From assembly GCF_900156315.1 (NCBI RefSeq), contig NZ_FTNI01000003.1, forward strand, positions 124,001 to 188,000: 64,000 bases of DNA, read 5' to 3'. Origin of the DNA: Microbispora rosea. Its GTDB lineage: Bacteria; Actinomycetota; Actinomycetes; Streptosporangiales; Streptosporangiaceae. Made by a program: the position numbers and the translations under genes. Positions within the stretch are counted from its first letter, which is position 1; every line of letters begins with the position of its first letter. Positions 8,176 to 17,222 of this stretch are shown here, piece after piece. The notes under the pieces are model-generated. The model was not told where the DNA came from and did no database searches. It saw nothing but the letters and a program-made list of their open reading frames with translations.

Positions 8176-9122
8176 CGGGTTCCTCGCTCCCTGGTGGCGT
8201 AAACGGCGGCCAGAATGATGACCGCCTGCACGATCTGCGTCCACGACTGCGGCAGGTTGTGCTTGATGAGGGTGGCCGACAGCAGCTGCATGAGCAGCGC
8301 GCCCATGACCGTGCTGAGCACCCGGATCCGTCCGCCGCTCAGCGGCGTGCCGCCCACCACCACCGCCGTGATGGCCGACAGCTCGATGAACAGGCCGAGC
8401 GAGGTCGGATCGCTCGCCTGCAGCCGCGCGGTCGCGAGCACCCCGGCCAGCGCGGCCAGCACCCCGGAGATCACGTAGACCAGCAGCAGCACCCGGCGGA
8501 CGGGCAGCCCGGACAGCTCGCTGGCCGCGCGGTTGCCGCCGATCGCGACCACCTGCCTGCCGAACGTCGTCCTGCGGACCAGGAACGCCGTCAGCAGCGT
8601 CAGCACGGCCGCGATGACCACGATGACCGGCACGCCGGACAGCGAGCTGCTGCCGAGCGCGATCAGGTCGGGGTTGCGGAACTCGACGAGCTGCGGCACG
8701 AGCACGTTGGCCAGGCCCCGGACGCCGACCAGCAGCGCGAGCGTGGCCACGATCGGCTGCACGCCCACGTAGGCGACCAGCGCGCCGCCCGCCGTCCCGG
8801 CCACCGCGCCGCCGGCGAGGGCGACCAGCAGCGCCGGCCACGCGCCGTACCCCAGGTAGAGCGCGACGAGCGCGGCGGCCAGCGACATTACCGAGCCGAC
8901 CGACAGATCGATGCCCTGGGTGCCGATGACCAGCGCCATGCCGAGCGACACGATCACGATCGGGGCGACCTGCACGAGCTGCGTGCGGAAGTTCGCCACG
9001 TCGAGGAAGTGGGGGGTGAACAGCACGTTGAACAGCAGCAGGACGCCGACCGCCGCGTAGACGCCGTACTCCTGCGCCCAGGCGAGCACCCGCCGTCCGG
9101 GCGGTGCGACCGCTTCAGCCAT
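8172..9122 (-). CDS. Sugar ABC transporter permease (YtfT type), first permease
   Basis: A 316-aa permease of the ribose-type BPD_transp_2 family. It shows repeated hydrophobic helices, TQGIDLSVGSVMSL near residue 70 and the IGGNRAASELSGLPVRRV coupling loop near 195. It should form a heterodimeric channel with the permease at 7210. It overlaps the ATPase gene by 8 bp (start 9122, ATPase stop 9115) and the next permease by 4 bp, so the four transport genes are translationally coupled. Confidence 0.9.
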   Translation of the reverse strand: MAEAVAPPGRRVLAWAQEYGVYAAVGVLLLFNVLFTPHFLDVANFRTQLVQVAPIVIVSLGMALVIGTQGIDLSVGSVMSLAAALVALYLGYGAWPALLVALAGGAVAGTAGGALVAYVGVQPIVATLALLVGVRGLANVLVPQLVEFRNPDLIALGSSSLSGVPVIVVIAAVLTLLTAFLVRRTTFGRQVVAIGGNRAASELSGLPVRRVLLLVYVISGVLAALAGVLATARLQASDPTSLGLFIELSAITAVVVGGTPLSGGRIRVLSTVMGALLMQLLSATLIKHNLPQSWTQIVQAVIILAAVYATRERGTR

Positions 9123-10665
9123 CGGACTCCGCTCCTCGTTCGGCGATGGACGTCATGATCGTGTCCTCCGTGACGTCGTCGCCGGACAGCTCGCCGACGA
9201 CGGCGCCCTCGCGCAGCACCAGGATCCGGTCGGCGCCCTCCACCAGTTCCTCCAGGTCAGACGAGATCAGTAACACGCCCAGGCCCTCTTCGGCCAGCTC
9301 GTCCACGAGGGCCTGCACTTCGGCCTTCGCGCCGACGTCGATGCCGCGGGTGGGCTCGTCCAGCAGGAGGATCTTCGGCCGGATGGCGAGCCACCGCGCG
9401 AGCAGGACCTTCTGCTGGTTGCCGCCGGACAGTTCCTGCACCGGCTGGTGCGGCGAGGCCGCCTTGATCCTGAGCCGGCGCATGAACACCTCGACGACCT
9501 TGTCGATCTTGGCGTCGGAGACGACGCCGGCCCGCGACAGCGACGGCAGGGCCGCGAGCGCGATGTTCTCCCTGACCGACAGCGCCGGGATGATGCCTTC
9601 GGCCTTGCGGTCCTCTGGCAGCAGGCCGACCCCGGCCCTGATCGCCGCCGTGGTCGAGCCGGTGCGCAGCGGCAGGCCGGCCACGACCACCCGGCCCGCG
9701 TCCAGCGGAAGCGCGCCGACGATCCCCTTGGCCGTCTCGCTGCGGCCCGCTCCCAGCAGCCCGCCGAGGCCGACGACCTCCCCCGGCCACACCGAGACGT
9801 CCACCCCGCGCAGGACCTGCCGCCGGGTCAGTCCCTCGGCCCGTACGGCGGGCTGGGCGCCGTCCCGTTCACGGGCATGGCGGCGGTCGCGGGAGAACCG
9901 GGTCAGGCCGCCGGTCCTGACCTCGTCGAGGTCGCGGCCGAGCATCAGGGCGATGAGCTTCAGCCGTTCGAGCTCGGCGAGCGGGCCCGTGTGCGCGACC
10001 CTGCCGTCACGCAGCACCGTCACCCGGTCGCACACCTCGTACAGCTCGTCGAGCCGGTGGCTGACGTAGACGACGGCGATGCCGTCGTCCCTCAGCCTCC
10101 TGATCACCGAGAACAGCGTCTCGACCTCGCGCGGCTCCAGGGACGAGGTGGGCTCGTCCATGATGACCACGCGGGCGTCGATCGCCACGGCCCTGGCCAG
10201 GGCGACCATCTGCTGGACGCCCATTCCGAAGGTGCGCAGCGGGCGGCGTACGTCGGTGACGACGCCGTATCCGGCGAGGATCCGCTCCGCCTCGCCGTAC
10301 ATCCTGGCGGTGTCGATGACGCCCAGGCGTCCGCGCGGCTCGCGCCCCAGCATGAGGTTGCGGGCCACGCTCATCATCGGGACGAGGTTGACCTCCTGGT
10401 AGATGGTCGAGATCCCGGCGCGCTGCGCGTCGAGCGGCGTCCCGAAGGCCACCGGCGAACCGTTGTAGATCAGATCACCGCCGTCCGGGCGGTGGACGCC
10501 GGTGAAGACCTTGATCAGCGTGGACTTGCCCGCGCCGTTCTCTCCCACGAGGGCGTGCACCTCGCCGGGGAGGAGGGCGAGGGACACGCCGTCGAGGGCC
10601 ACCACGCCGGGAAAGCGCTTGCTGATCCGCCTGGCCTCGAGCACCGGTGCAGCGGACTGGCTCAA
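9115..10665 (-). CDS. Sugar ABC transporter ATP-binding protein (tandem NBD)
   Basis: A 516-aa fused double ATPase of the CUT2 family. NBD1 has Walker A GENGAGKST (~41-49) and Walker B VVIMDEPTSS. NBD2 has the degenerate Walker A usual for this family (GLLGAGRSETAKG), a canonical signature LSGGNQQKVLLARWLA and ILLLDEPTRGIDVG. It energises the importer with the permeases at 8172 and 7210 and the binding protein at 10761. The start is read as TTG 10665 with AAGGGA upstream; no better in-frame ATG or GTG precedes the domain. A strong hairpin separates it from the binding-protein gene. A close paralogue lies at 15729. Confidence 0.92.
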   Translation of the reverse strand: MSQSAAPVLEARRISKRFPGVVALDGVSLALLPGEVHALVGENGAGKSTLIKVFTGVHRPDGGDLIYNGSPVAFGTPLDAQRAGISTIYQEVNLVPMMSVARNLMLGREPRGRLGVIDTARMYGEAERILAGYGVVTDVRRPLRTFGMGVQQMVALARAVAIDARVVIMDEPTSSLEPREVETLFSVIRRLRDDGIAVVYVSHRLDELYEVCDRVTVLRDGRVAHTGPLAELERLKLIALMLGRDLDEVRTGGLTRFSRDRRHARERDGAQPAVRAEGLTRRQVLRGVDVSVWPGEVVGLGGLLGAGRSETAKGIVGALPLDAGRVVVAGLPLRTGSTTAAIRAGVGLLPEDRKAEGIIPALSVRENIALAALPSLSRAGVVSDAKIDKVVEVFMRRLRIKAASPHQPVQELSGGNQQKVLLARWLAIRPKILLLDEPTRGIDVGAKAEVQALVDELAEEGLGVLLISSDLEELVEGADRILVLREGAVVGELSGDDVTEDTIMTSIAERGAESDG

Positions 10666-10684
10666 TGAGTTCCCTTCCTCGGAC

Positions 10685-10714
10685 GGGCCTGCGCGCGCCC
10701 GCGCGCGCAGGCCC
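10685..10714 (-). promoter_or_regulatory. Intercistronic 14-bp hairpin between binding protein and ATPase genes
   Basis: Positions 10685-10698 (GGGCCTGCGCGCGC) pair perfectly with 10701-10714, leaving a 2-nt loop, in the 95-bp gap between the binding-protein and ATPase genes. Such hairpins commonly stabilise the upstream mRNA or part-terminate, keeping binding protein in excess over membrane components. The structure is seen; the role is inferred. Confidence 0.65.
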
Positions 10715-10760
10715 GGGACGCACGCGGGCTTTCGCGGCGTCCGTTACGGGCTGTGGCAGG

Positions 10761-11831
10761 TCAGTAGGCCTCGCCGAGGGACGCCTCGGCGTTGGATCCG
10801 TCGTATTCGCGGTCGGAGATGATGACCTTGTCCGGGATCGGCTCGCCGTCGAGGAACTTCCGCGCGGTCTCGAAGGCGAGCGGCCCGAACCTGGGGTTGG
10901 ACTCGACGACCGCGTGCAGCCAGCCGTCGGCGATGGCCTGGACGGCGCTGCGGGTGCCGTCGACCGAGACGATCTTTATGGCGCCCGGGTCCTTGCCCGC
11001 ACCCTTCAGCGCGGTCACCGCGCCCAGCGCCATCTCGTCGTTCTCGGCGTAGATGCCGTTGATGTCCGGGTTGGACTGGATGAGCTGTTCGGTGACCTGC
11101 TGACCCTTCTCCCGGGCGAACTCACCGGTCTGCTCGAAGGAGATCTGGATGTCGGACGCCTTCTCCTTGATCCGGTCCTTGAAGCCGTTGGTGCGCTCGG
11201 TGGTGACGTTGTTGCCGGGGGCGCCGAGCAGGATCGCCACCTTGCCCTTGCCGCTCAGCGCGTTGATCATCTGGTCGGCGGCCCGCTTGCCCTGCTCATA
11301 GAAGTCGGAGCCGATGAACGTCAGGTAGTCGCTGCACGGCTTGGCGTTGATCTTGCGGTCGACCGTGATGATCGGGATCTTCTTGGCGGCGGCCTGCTGG
11401 AGCACCGGCTCCCAGCCGTCGGAGTTCAGCGGCGCGATGACGAGCAGCTTCACGCCCTGGGCGATGAGCTGCTGCACGTCGGTGATCTGCTTGGAGAACT
11501 GCGACTGCGCGTTGGTGACCTTGAGGGCGGCGATGCCGAGCTTGGCCGCCTCGTCCTTGATGGACTTGGTCTCCGCGATGCGGAACGGGTTGGCCTCCTT
11601 CTCCGACTGGGAGAAGCCGACCGTTGCGGTCTTCAGGTCGAACTTCGTGCCGCCGAACTGGTCGAGCGTGCAGGTCGGGCCGGCCGAGCCCGCCGGGGTC
11701 TGCACCACCTGCTGCTGCGCGGACGCCGCCTCGCCGGGGCCCGCGGTGGCCTGGGTCTCCGACTTGGCGCAGCCGGCCGCGCCGAGCAGCACGGCGAGGG
11801 CGACGAGGGCCGTGCGGGGATGTGCCTTCAT
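10761..11831 (-). CDS. Sugar ABC transporter substrate-binding lipoprotein (YtfQ-like)
   Basis: A 356-aa secreted lipoprotein. A signal peptide ends in lipobox LLGAAGC (Cys ~21), followed by a Gln/Ala-rich linker and a Peripla_BP_4 domain. TVGFSQSEKEANPFRIAETK and LNSDGWEPVLQQA strongly recall YtfQ, the galactofuranose-binding protein, pointing to a furanose sugar such as galactofuranose or arabinofuranose (inference). ATG 11831 has AGAAGGAC upstream. It follows the GH2 gene in the operon and precedes the ATPase across the hairpin at 10685, so it is probably the most abundant product. Confidence 0.9.
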   Translation of the reverse strand: MKAHPRTALVALAVLLGAAGCAKSETQATAGPGEAASAQQQVVQTPAGSAGPTCTLDQFGGTKFDLKTATVGFSQSEKEANPFRIAETKSIKDEAAKLGIAALKVTNAQSQFSKQITDVQQLIAQGVKLLVIAPLNSDGWEPVLQQAAAKKIPIITVDRKINAKPCSDYLTFIGSDFYEQGKRAADQMINALSGKGKVAILLGAPGNNVTTERTNGFKDRIKEKASDIQISFEQTGEFAREKGQQVTEQLIQSNPDINGIYAENDEMALGAVTALKGAGKDPGAIKIVSVDGTRSAVQAIADGWLHAVVESNPRFGPLAFETARKFLDGEPIPDKVIISDREYDGSNAEASLGEAY

Positions 11832-11908
11832 GATGGTCCTTCTTGCGGTCGGGGGTCCCGCGGCGGGTCCTGCGGTCCGGAGGATGACACGCCGTGGGGG
11901 GTGGGGGT

Positions 11909-11937
11909 GGCGGCCCGGACGTGTCGTCCGGGCCGCC
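11909..11937 (-). terminator. Hairpin downstream of the GH2 gene
   Basis: Perfect 12-bp stem (11909-11920 with 11926-11937, arm GGCGGCCCGGAC), 5-nt loop, in the 149-bp gap between the GH2 stop and the binding-protein start. It may be a partial terminator inside the operon or an mRNA stabiliser for the GH2 message. Confidence 0.55.
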
Positions 11938-11980
11938 GTGGCGGCCGGGCCGGGGGTCATCGGGCCCAGGCCGGAGGGAA

Positions 11981-14530
11981 TCAGGCGCAGGAAGGGAGGA
12001 TCTCCGCGGTGAGCGCCGTGTTGGCGTCGTGGACGCGCTTGACGTCCGGCTTGGTCACGGCTCTGTCGTAGGTCATCAGGCCGTTGATCTCGGTCTCCAC
12101 GTCGGTCGTCTGGGTGTAGACGGCCGCGCTCAGGCCGTTGCAGGCGTGCAGCCTGCGCAGGGCGTCGTCCATCTCCAGGAAGCGCTTGGTCAGCGCCTCG
12201 GAGTCGGCCTCGACCGCGTAGCCCCAGCCGCCGCCGGTCCAGGTGTGGCCGACCACCGGCAGGGCGAGCCCGCCGTACTCGCCGAGCACCGACGCCCGGA
12301 AGAAGCCCGGCTGGCCGGGGCTGCCGGGCCCGGGATAGATGTGGTAGTCCATCACGTCGCCGTTGCCGCCGTCCTGGGAGCCGCAGCAGTTGATGCCGCT
12401 CATGTTGTCCACGAGCCGGGAGGGGTCGAGGCTCTCCACGTAGTCGGCGATCCTGGAGACGTCGTACTGGCCCCAGCTCTCGTTGAACGGCACCCACATC
12501 ACGATCGACGGGCTGCTGCGGTGCTGGTCCACCATCTCCCGCAGCTCGCTCTCGAACTGCTGCTTGTCGGCCGCGCTCGGCGAGCCGTTCGTCGACGGCA
12601 TGTCCTGCCAGACGAGCAGGCCCAGCTTGTCGGCGTACGCGTACCAGCGGTCGGACTCGACCTTCATGTGCTTGCGCACCATGTTGAAGCCGAGTGCCTT
12701 GGTCTGCTCCAGGTCGTAGCGCAGGGCCTCGTCGGTGGGCGCGGTGTAGATGCCGTCCGGCCAGTAGCCCTGGTCGAGCGGGCCGAACTGGAAGACCGGC
12801 GCGCCGTTGAGCAGGACCCGGGTCGTGCCGTTCACCCGGCCGACCGAGATAGAGCGCATGCCGAAGTAGCTCTCCACCCTGTCGCCGCCCTTGAGCTCGA
12901 CCGTGAGGTCGTACAGGTAGGGGTCGTCGGGCGTCCAGAGGTGCGGGTCCGGGATCGGCACGGCCAGTTCCTTGCCGGCGGGGCCGCTGACCTTGCCGAT
13001 GACGCGTTCGCCGGCGCGGGCGGTGACGACGGCGGTGGCGTCGCCGCTCGCTCTGACCTTCACCCGCAGGGACTGGCCGAGCACCTCGGGGATCGTGTCC
13101 ACGGCCTCGATGTGGGTCCTGCCGACGGGCTCCATCCAGACCGTCTGCCAGATGCCGGAGGCCGGGGTGTACCAGATGCCGCCCGGAGTCAGGGTCTGCT
13201 TGCCCTTGGGCTGGCCGCCGGCGCCGGTCGCGTCGCTCACGCCCACGACCAGCTCCTGCCGGCCCTTCCCGGTCAGCGCGTCGGTCACGTCGACGGTGAA
13301 TCTGTCGTAACCGCCCTTGTGCGTGCCGACCTGCTTGCCGTTCACGTAGACGACCGACTCGTAGTCCACGGCGTCGAGGTGGAGCAGGACGCGGTCCTTC
13401 TTCCAGGGGGCCGGCACCTCGAAGGTGCGGCGATACCACATGCGGTCCTCGTGGCGGCCGATGCCGGACAGGCTCGATTCCACCGGGTAGGGCACGACGA
13501 TCCGCTCGGCGAGGTCGCGGCCGAAGGGCGGCGCCTCACCCTCCTCGGCGGCGGCGAACTGCCAGGTGCCGTTGAGGTTCTGCCAGCGGTCGCGGACGAG
13601 CTGCGGGCGGGGGTATTCGGGCAGCGGGTGGTTCCCGTCCACCTTGTCGGACCAGCGGGTCTTCAGCACATAGGTGGACGCGTTGGTCACCGGGACCCAC
13701 GTGAACGCCTCGATCGCGCTGCCGTCCGCCTCGGTGAGGCCGCCCTTGCCGTCGTAGGAGGCCCGGATGTCGGCGGCGAGGCGCGGGATCGGGAAGGCGA
13801 GCTTCAGCTTGATCTTGCTGGTGCCGTCGAGGGTGGCCGACTGGATCGTCCACTTCGTGCCGGCGACCGTCAGGCCGAAGTGCTCGGCGGCGCCGGCGGG
13901 CAGCGCCGCGAGCGCGGTGTCGCCGAAGTCGAGGGTGGCGGTGTCCCCCGCCGCGTCGAGGGCGGCGCTGTCAGGCCCCGGCGGGTCGAAGCCCTCGGGC
14001 AGGTAGAACGCCTCCGCGGGCACGGCCTGCTTGGGCTGGCTGGCGCTCTGCCAGCGCAGGTGGAGGTTCGCGCCGCCGTAGTGCTCGAAGTACTCGACCT
14101 TGACGTCGTACTTCCGGCCCGCCTCCAGGGTGATCGGGGCGCCGGTCTGCTCCTTGTCCCAGTCGTCCACCCAGTGGTCGATGACGAGGGTGTCGTCCAC
14201 CCAGAGCCGGAAGCCGTTGTCTCCGGTGATCGAGAAGGTGTACGCCTCGGAGTACGCGGGCTGGATGCGGCCCGTCCACCGCACGGTGACGTCGTCCTCC
14301 CGCCCGGTCAGCGAGGTGAAGACCGGGTTGAGGTCGGGCAGCTCGAGATCCGGATCGATCACGGTGGCCTTGAGCTGGGCGAAGTCGAACTTGCCGGCCG
14401 CCGAGGACAGGTAGTAGTCGCCGCGCAGGCCGTGGCGCTCGGCGCCTGCGGCGGTCGCGGGCCCCTGCCCCGCGACCTGCCAGACGGCGCCGAGAACGAC
14501 GGCCAGCAGTAAGAGGATGGGCTTTCTCAC
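11981..14530 (-). CDS. Secreted glycoside hydrolase family 2 enzyme with PA14 domain
   Basis: An 849-aa exported glycosidase. An N-terminal signal peptide (~1-28, RKPILLLLAVVLGAVW) is followed by a PA14 domain (~32-155; LRGDYY, YTFSITGDNGFRLWVDD), a linker, the GH2 sugar-binding jelly roll (~300-430; NLNGTWQF), the immunoglobulin-like domain and the TIM barrel. Acid/base Glu684 in PFNESW and nucleophile Glu751 in LGEYGG are both present. The PA14 domain probably binds polysaccharide. Start GTG 14530 is preferred (GAAAGGA upstream, signal peptide begins there) over the 14686 reading. It is the first gene of the operon with the YtfQ-like importer: it would release a sugar outside the cell that the importer takes up. 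The exact sugar is not determinable. Confidence 0.88.
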   Translation of the reverse strand: MRKPILLLLAVVLGAVWQVAGQGPATAAGAERHGLRGDYYLSSAAGKFDFAQLKATVIDPDLELPDLNPVFTSLTGREDDVTVRWTGRIQPAYSEAYTFSITGDNGFRLWVDDTLVIDHWVDDWDKEQTGAPITLEAGRKYDVKVEYFEHYGGANLHLRWQSASQPKQAVPAEAFYLPEGFDPPGPDSAALDAAGDTATLDFGDTALAALPAGAAEHFGLTVAGTKWTIQSATLDGTSKIKLKLAFPIPRLAADIRASYDGKGGLTEADGSAIEAFTWVPVTNASTYVLKTRWSDKVDGNHPLPEYPRPQLVRDRWQNLNGTWQFAAAEEGEAPPFGRDLAERIVVPYPVESSLSGIGRHEDRMWYRRTFEVPAPWKKDRVLLHLDAVDYESVVYVNGKQVGTHKGGYDRFTVDVTDALTGKGRQELVVGVSDATGAGGQPKGKQTLTPGGIWYTPASGIWQTVWMEPVGRTHIEAVDTIPEVLGQSLRVKVRASGDATAVVTARAGERVIGKVSGPAGKELAVPIPDPHLWTPDDPYLYDLTVELKGGDRVESYFGMRSISVGRVNGTTRVLLNGAPVFQFGPLDQGYWPDGIYTAPTDEALRYDLEQTKALGFNMVRKHMKVESDRWYAYADKLGLLVWQDMPSTNGSPSAADKQQFESELREMVDQHRSSPSIVMWVPFNESWGQYDVSRIADYVESLDPSRLVDNMSGINCCGSQDGGNGDVMDYHIYPGPGSPGQPGFFRASVLGEYGGLALPVVGHTWTGGGWGYAVEADSEALTKRFLEMDDALRRLHACNGLSAAVYTQTTDVETEINGLMTYDRAVTKPDVKRVHDANTALTAEILPSCA

Positions 14531-14737
14531 AGGGATCCTTTCCTGCGGGCAGGGGCGGGCGGACGCGCCGTACGGCGTGGCCGCGTCCGGCCGGCGACAC
14601 TGTGCGCTCCGCACGGCGCGCCGGTGACCACCTGCCATGACGTGGGGGGAGGGTCGAGATCGGCGCCGCGGACGCTGGGAGCGCATTCCGAGCGGGACCG
14701 ATCAGACTCGGACAGGATCGAGTCGGCTATGGCCCTC

Positions 14738-14782
14738 AAATAAGCACTGCGGAGGACAAGCGGTCAAGGGATCGGATCAAAT
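14738..14782 (-). promoter_or_regulatory. Promoter and operator-like site for the GH2/ABC operon
   Basis: On the reverse strand TTGACC (14762-14767) and TTATTT (14738-14743) are 18 bp apart, a plausible promoter for the GH2 operon with a 208-nt leader. GATCAAAT (14775-14782) lies just upstream of the -35. Its reverse complement ATTTGATC recurs at 15657-15664, at the end of the adjacent DeoR gene, and GATCGGATC recurs at 14828-14836 next to the DeoR start. These repeats are candidate DeoR sites. The rest of 14531-14861 shows no gene. Confidence 0.45.
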
Positions 14783-14861
14783 TCGTTCATTTCCGGTCAG
14801 TCCTGCGGCACTTTGGCTGGTCGACTATGATCGGATCCGGTCACAGCGGAGGGTGGGGGCC

Positions 14862-15662
14862 GTGGTCGACACGGACAGCGACGGGCGTCGGCCCGTGTTC
14901 GCGGCCGAGCGCCGCCAGCGCATTCTGGAGTTGGTGCGGGCCAACGGGGCCGTCTCGCTGCGCGAGCTCGCCCATGCGGTGCAGTCGTCGGAGGTCACCG
15001 TGCGCCGCGACCTGCGCGCACTGGAGTCGGAGGGCCTGCTCAACCGGCACCACGGCGGCGCCACCCTGCCCGGCGACCTGAACAGGGAGGCCAGCTACGT
15101 CCAGAAGGCGACGCTCTCCTCGGCGGAGAAGTCGGCCATCGCGGACCTGGCCGCGTCGCTGGTGGAGGACGGGGACGCGATCGTCGTCGGCCCCGGGACC
15201 ACCACGCAGGAGTTCGCCCGCAGGCTGAGCAGGCACACCGAGCTGGCCGTGGTGACCAACTCGCTGCTGGTCGCCCAGGCCCTCGCCGGCTTCCCGCGCA
15301 TCGAGGTGATGCTGACGGGCGGCACGCTGCGCGGGCCGATCCTCGCCCTCGTCGGCAGCGCGGCCGAGCGGTCCCTCGCGGGGCTGCGCGTGCGCCGGGC
15401 CTTCATCTCCGGCAACGGGCTCACCGCCGACCGCGGCCTGTCGACCCCGAACATGCAGGTCGCCTGCGTCGACCAGGCACTGGCCGCAGCCGCGGAGGAG
15501 GTGGTCGTGCTGGCCGACCACACCAAGATCGGCATCGACGCGATGGTGCAGACCGTGTCGGCCGAGCAGATCGACCACCTGGTCACCGACGACGCCGCGC
15601 CGCGCGACGTGCTCGACGAGCTGGGAGGCAAGGGCGTCCGCCTGCACGTTGCTCAGATTTGA
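14862..15662 (+). CDS. DeoR-family transcriptional regulator
   Basis: A 266-aa DeoR/GlpR-type repressor. The N-terminal HTH is RRQRILELVRANGAVSLREL ... SSEVTVRRDLRALESEGLLNRHHGG, and the C-terminal DeoRC sugar-phosphate sensor has VVGPGTTTQEFA, VTNSLLVAQAL, GGTLRG and VLADHTKIGIDAM. Proteins of this family are induced by phosphorylated sugars. GTG 14862 is chosen because GGAGGG lies 8 nt upstream; an in-frame GTG at 14853 overlaps that site. It diverges from the GH2/ABC operon and is followed after 66 bp by an orphan sugar-ABC ATPase, so it probably controls both. Confidence 0.9.
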   Translation: MVDTDSDGRRPVFAAERRQRILELVRANGAVSLRELAHAVQSSEVTVRRDLRALESEGLLNRHHGGATLPGDLNREASYVQKATLSSAEKSAIADLAASLVEDGDAIVVGPGTTTQEFARRLSRHTELAVVTNSLLVAQALAGFPRIEVMLTGGTLRGPILALVGSAAERSLAGLRVRRAFISGNGLTADRGLSTPNMQVACVDQALAAAAEEVVVLADHTKIGIDAMVQTVSAEQIDHLVTDDAAPRDVLDELGGKGVRLHVAQI

Positions 15663-15664
15663 TC
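15657..15664. promoter_or_regulatory. ATTTGATC half-site before the orphan ATPase gene
   Basis: The reverse complement of GATCAAAT at 14775-14782. It spans the DeoR stop codon and lies 65 bp upstream of the ATPase start, so the DeoR gene is bracketed by the motif. An eight-base match alone is weak; the placement is what makes it interesting. Confidence 0.3.
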
Positions 15665-15728
15665 GAATGTGACGGCCTCGTTACGGGTTTGTTTCCTACC
15701 AGGCTCACCATTCGAGGCGGAGGCAACC

Positions 15729-17222
15729 GTGCTGCAGGCCGCAGGTATTTGCAAGAGCTTTCAAGGCGCGCCCGCGCTCGACCACGTCACCCTGGCCCTG
15801 CGGGCCGGGGAGGTCCACGCGCTCGTCGGCGGCAACGGCGCGGGCAAGTCCACTCTGGTCAAGGTGCTTTCCGGGGTGTGCAGGCCGGACGCCGGCCGGC
15901 TGCGCCTCCTCGGAGAGGAGATCGCCCTCTCCTCCCCCGCCGAGGCGGCCCGGCTCGGGATCGCCACGATCCACCAGGACGCCGGGCTCGTCCCCACGAT
16001 GAGCATCGCCGCCAACCTGTTCCTCGGCCGGGAGCCGCGCGGGCGCTTCGGCCTGATCGACTTCGCGGCCATGCACGCGCGGGCCGCCGAGCTGCTGTCC
16101 TCCTACGGCCTGCGCGCCGACCCTCGCCGGCCGCTCGGCTCGCTCGGCGACGGCGCGCGTCAGCTCGTGGCCCTCGCCCGGGCCGCGTCCGCGGACGCGC
16201 GGCTGGTCGTGATGGACGAGCCCGCCTCCGCCCTGGAGCGTGACGAGCTGGACGTCCTGTTCGGCGCGATCTCCCGGCTCCGCGACGAGGGCCGGGCGGT
16301 GCTGTACGTCACCCACCGGCTCGACGAGCTCTACGAGATCTGCGACCGGGTGACCGTGCTGCGTGAGGGGCGGGTGGTACACACCGGACCGCTCGCCGGC
16401 CTCGACCGCCGCAGGCTGGTCTCGCTCCTGCTCGGCCGGCCCTTCCACGCCGAGGGGGTGGACGCCGCCGCCGGCGAGCCCGCCGGCCCGCCCGCGGACG
16501 AGCCCCTGCTCCAAGCCCGGGGGCTGACCCGCCGCCACGTGCTCCGCGACGTCTCCCTGGCCCTGCGTACGGGGGAGGTGGTCGGCCTCGGCGGCCTGCG
16601 GGGCGCGGGGCGCAGTGAGACCGCGAAGGCGATCGCGGGCGCGCTGCGGGTGGACGCCGGCCAGGTGACGATCGCGGGCGCGCCCGCGGGCAAGTGGTCG
16701 ATCAGGAACGCGATCCGCGCCGGCGTCGGGCTCGTGCCGGAGAACCGCCGGGTCGAGGGCATCGTGCCGGCCCTGTCGGTCCGCGACAACATCGCGCTGG
16801 CCGCGCTCCCCCGCCTGTCGCGGGCGGGGATCGTCTCCGACGCGCACCTGGACCGGATCGTCGCCACGTTCATGCGGCGGCTGGACATCCAGGCCGTCTC
16901 GCCCCGGCAGGCGGCCGGGGAGCTGTCCGGGGGCAACCAGCAGAAGGTGCTGCTGGCCCGCTGGCTCGCGATGCACCCGAAGGTGCTGCTGCTCGACGAA
17001 CCCAGCCGGGGTGTCGACATCGCGACCAAGCTGGCCATGCGGTCACTCCTCGACGACCTGGCGGTGGACGGGCTGGCGATCCTGCTGATCTCTTCTGACG
17101 TGTCGGAACTGGTGGAGAACTGCGACAGCGTGGTGGTCCTGCGTGACGGCGCGGTCGTGGGCGAGCTATCCGGGCCCGAGGTCAGCGAGGACCGCATCAT
17201 GGGCGCCCTCGCCGCCGGCTGA
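15729..17222 (+). CDS. Orphan sugar ABC transporter ATP-binding protein (tandem NBD)
   Basis: A 497-aa CUT2-type double ATPase. NBD1 has GGNGAGKST (~33-41) and VVMDEPAS. NBD2 has the degenerate GLRGAGRSETAKA, LSGGNQQKVLLARWLA and LLLDEPSRGVDIA. It aligns almost throughout with the ATPase at 9115, including LGREPRGR-type and LSRAGIVSDA stretches, so the two are close paralogues. No binding protein or permease is adjacent, so it either serves the divergent importer as an alternative ATPase or has lost its partners. The NBD1 signature reads GDGARQLVALARA, which departs from LSGGQ. GTG 15729 has GGCGGAGG upstream. Confidence 0.9.
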   Translation: MLQAAGICKSFQGAPALDHVTLALRAGEVHALVGGNGAGKSTLVKVLSGVCRPDAGRLRLLGEEIALSSPAEAARLGIATIHQDAGLVPTMSIAANLFLGREPRGRFGLIDFAAMHARAAELLSSYGLRADPRRPLGSLGDGARQLVALARAASADARLVVMDEPASALERDELDVLFGAISRLRDEGRAVLYVTHRLDELYEICDRVTVLREGRVVHTGPLAGLDRRRLVSLLLGRPFHAEGVDAAAGEPAGPPADEPLLQARGLTRRHVLRDVSLALRTGEVVGLGGLRGAGRSETAKAIAGALRVDAGQVTIAGAPAGKWSIRNAIRAGVGLVPENRRVEGIVPALSVRDNIALAALPRLSRAGIVSDAHLDRIVATFMRRLDIQAVSPRQAAGELSGGNQQKVLLARWLAMHPKVLLLDEPSRGVDIATKLAMRSLLDDLAVDGLAILLISSDVSELVENCDSVVVLRDGAVVGELSGPEVSEDRIMGALAAG

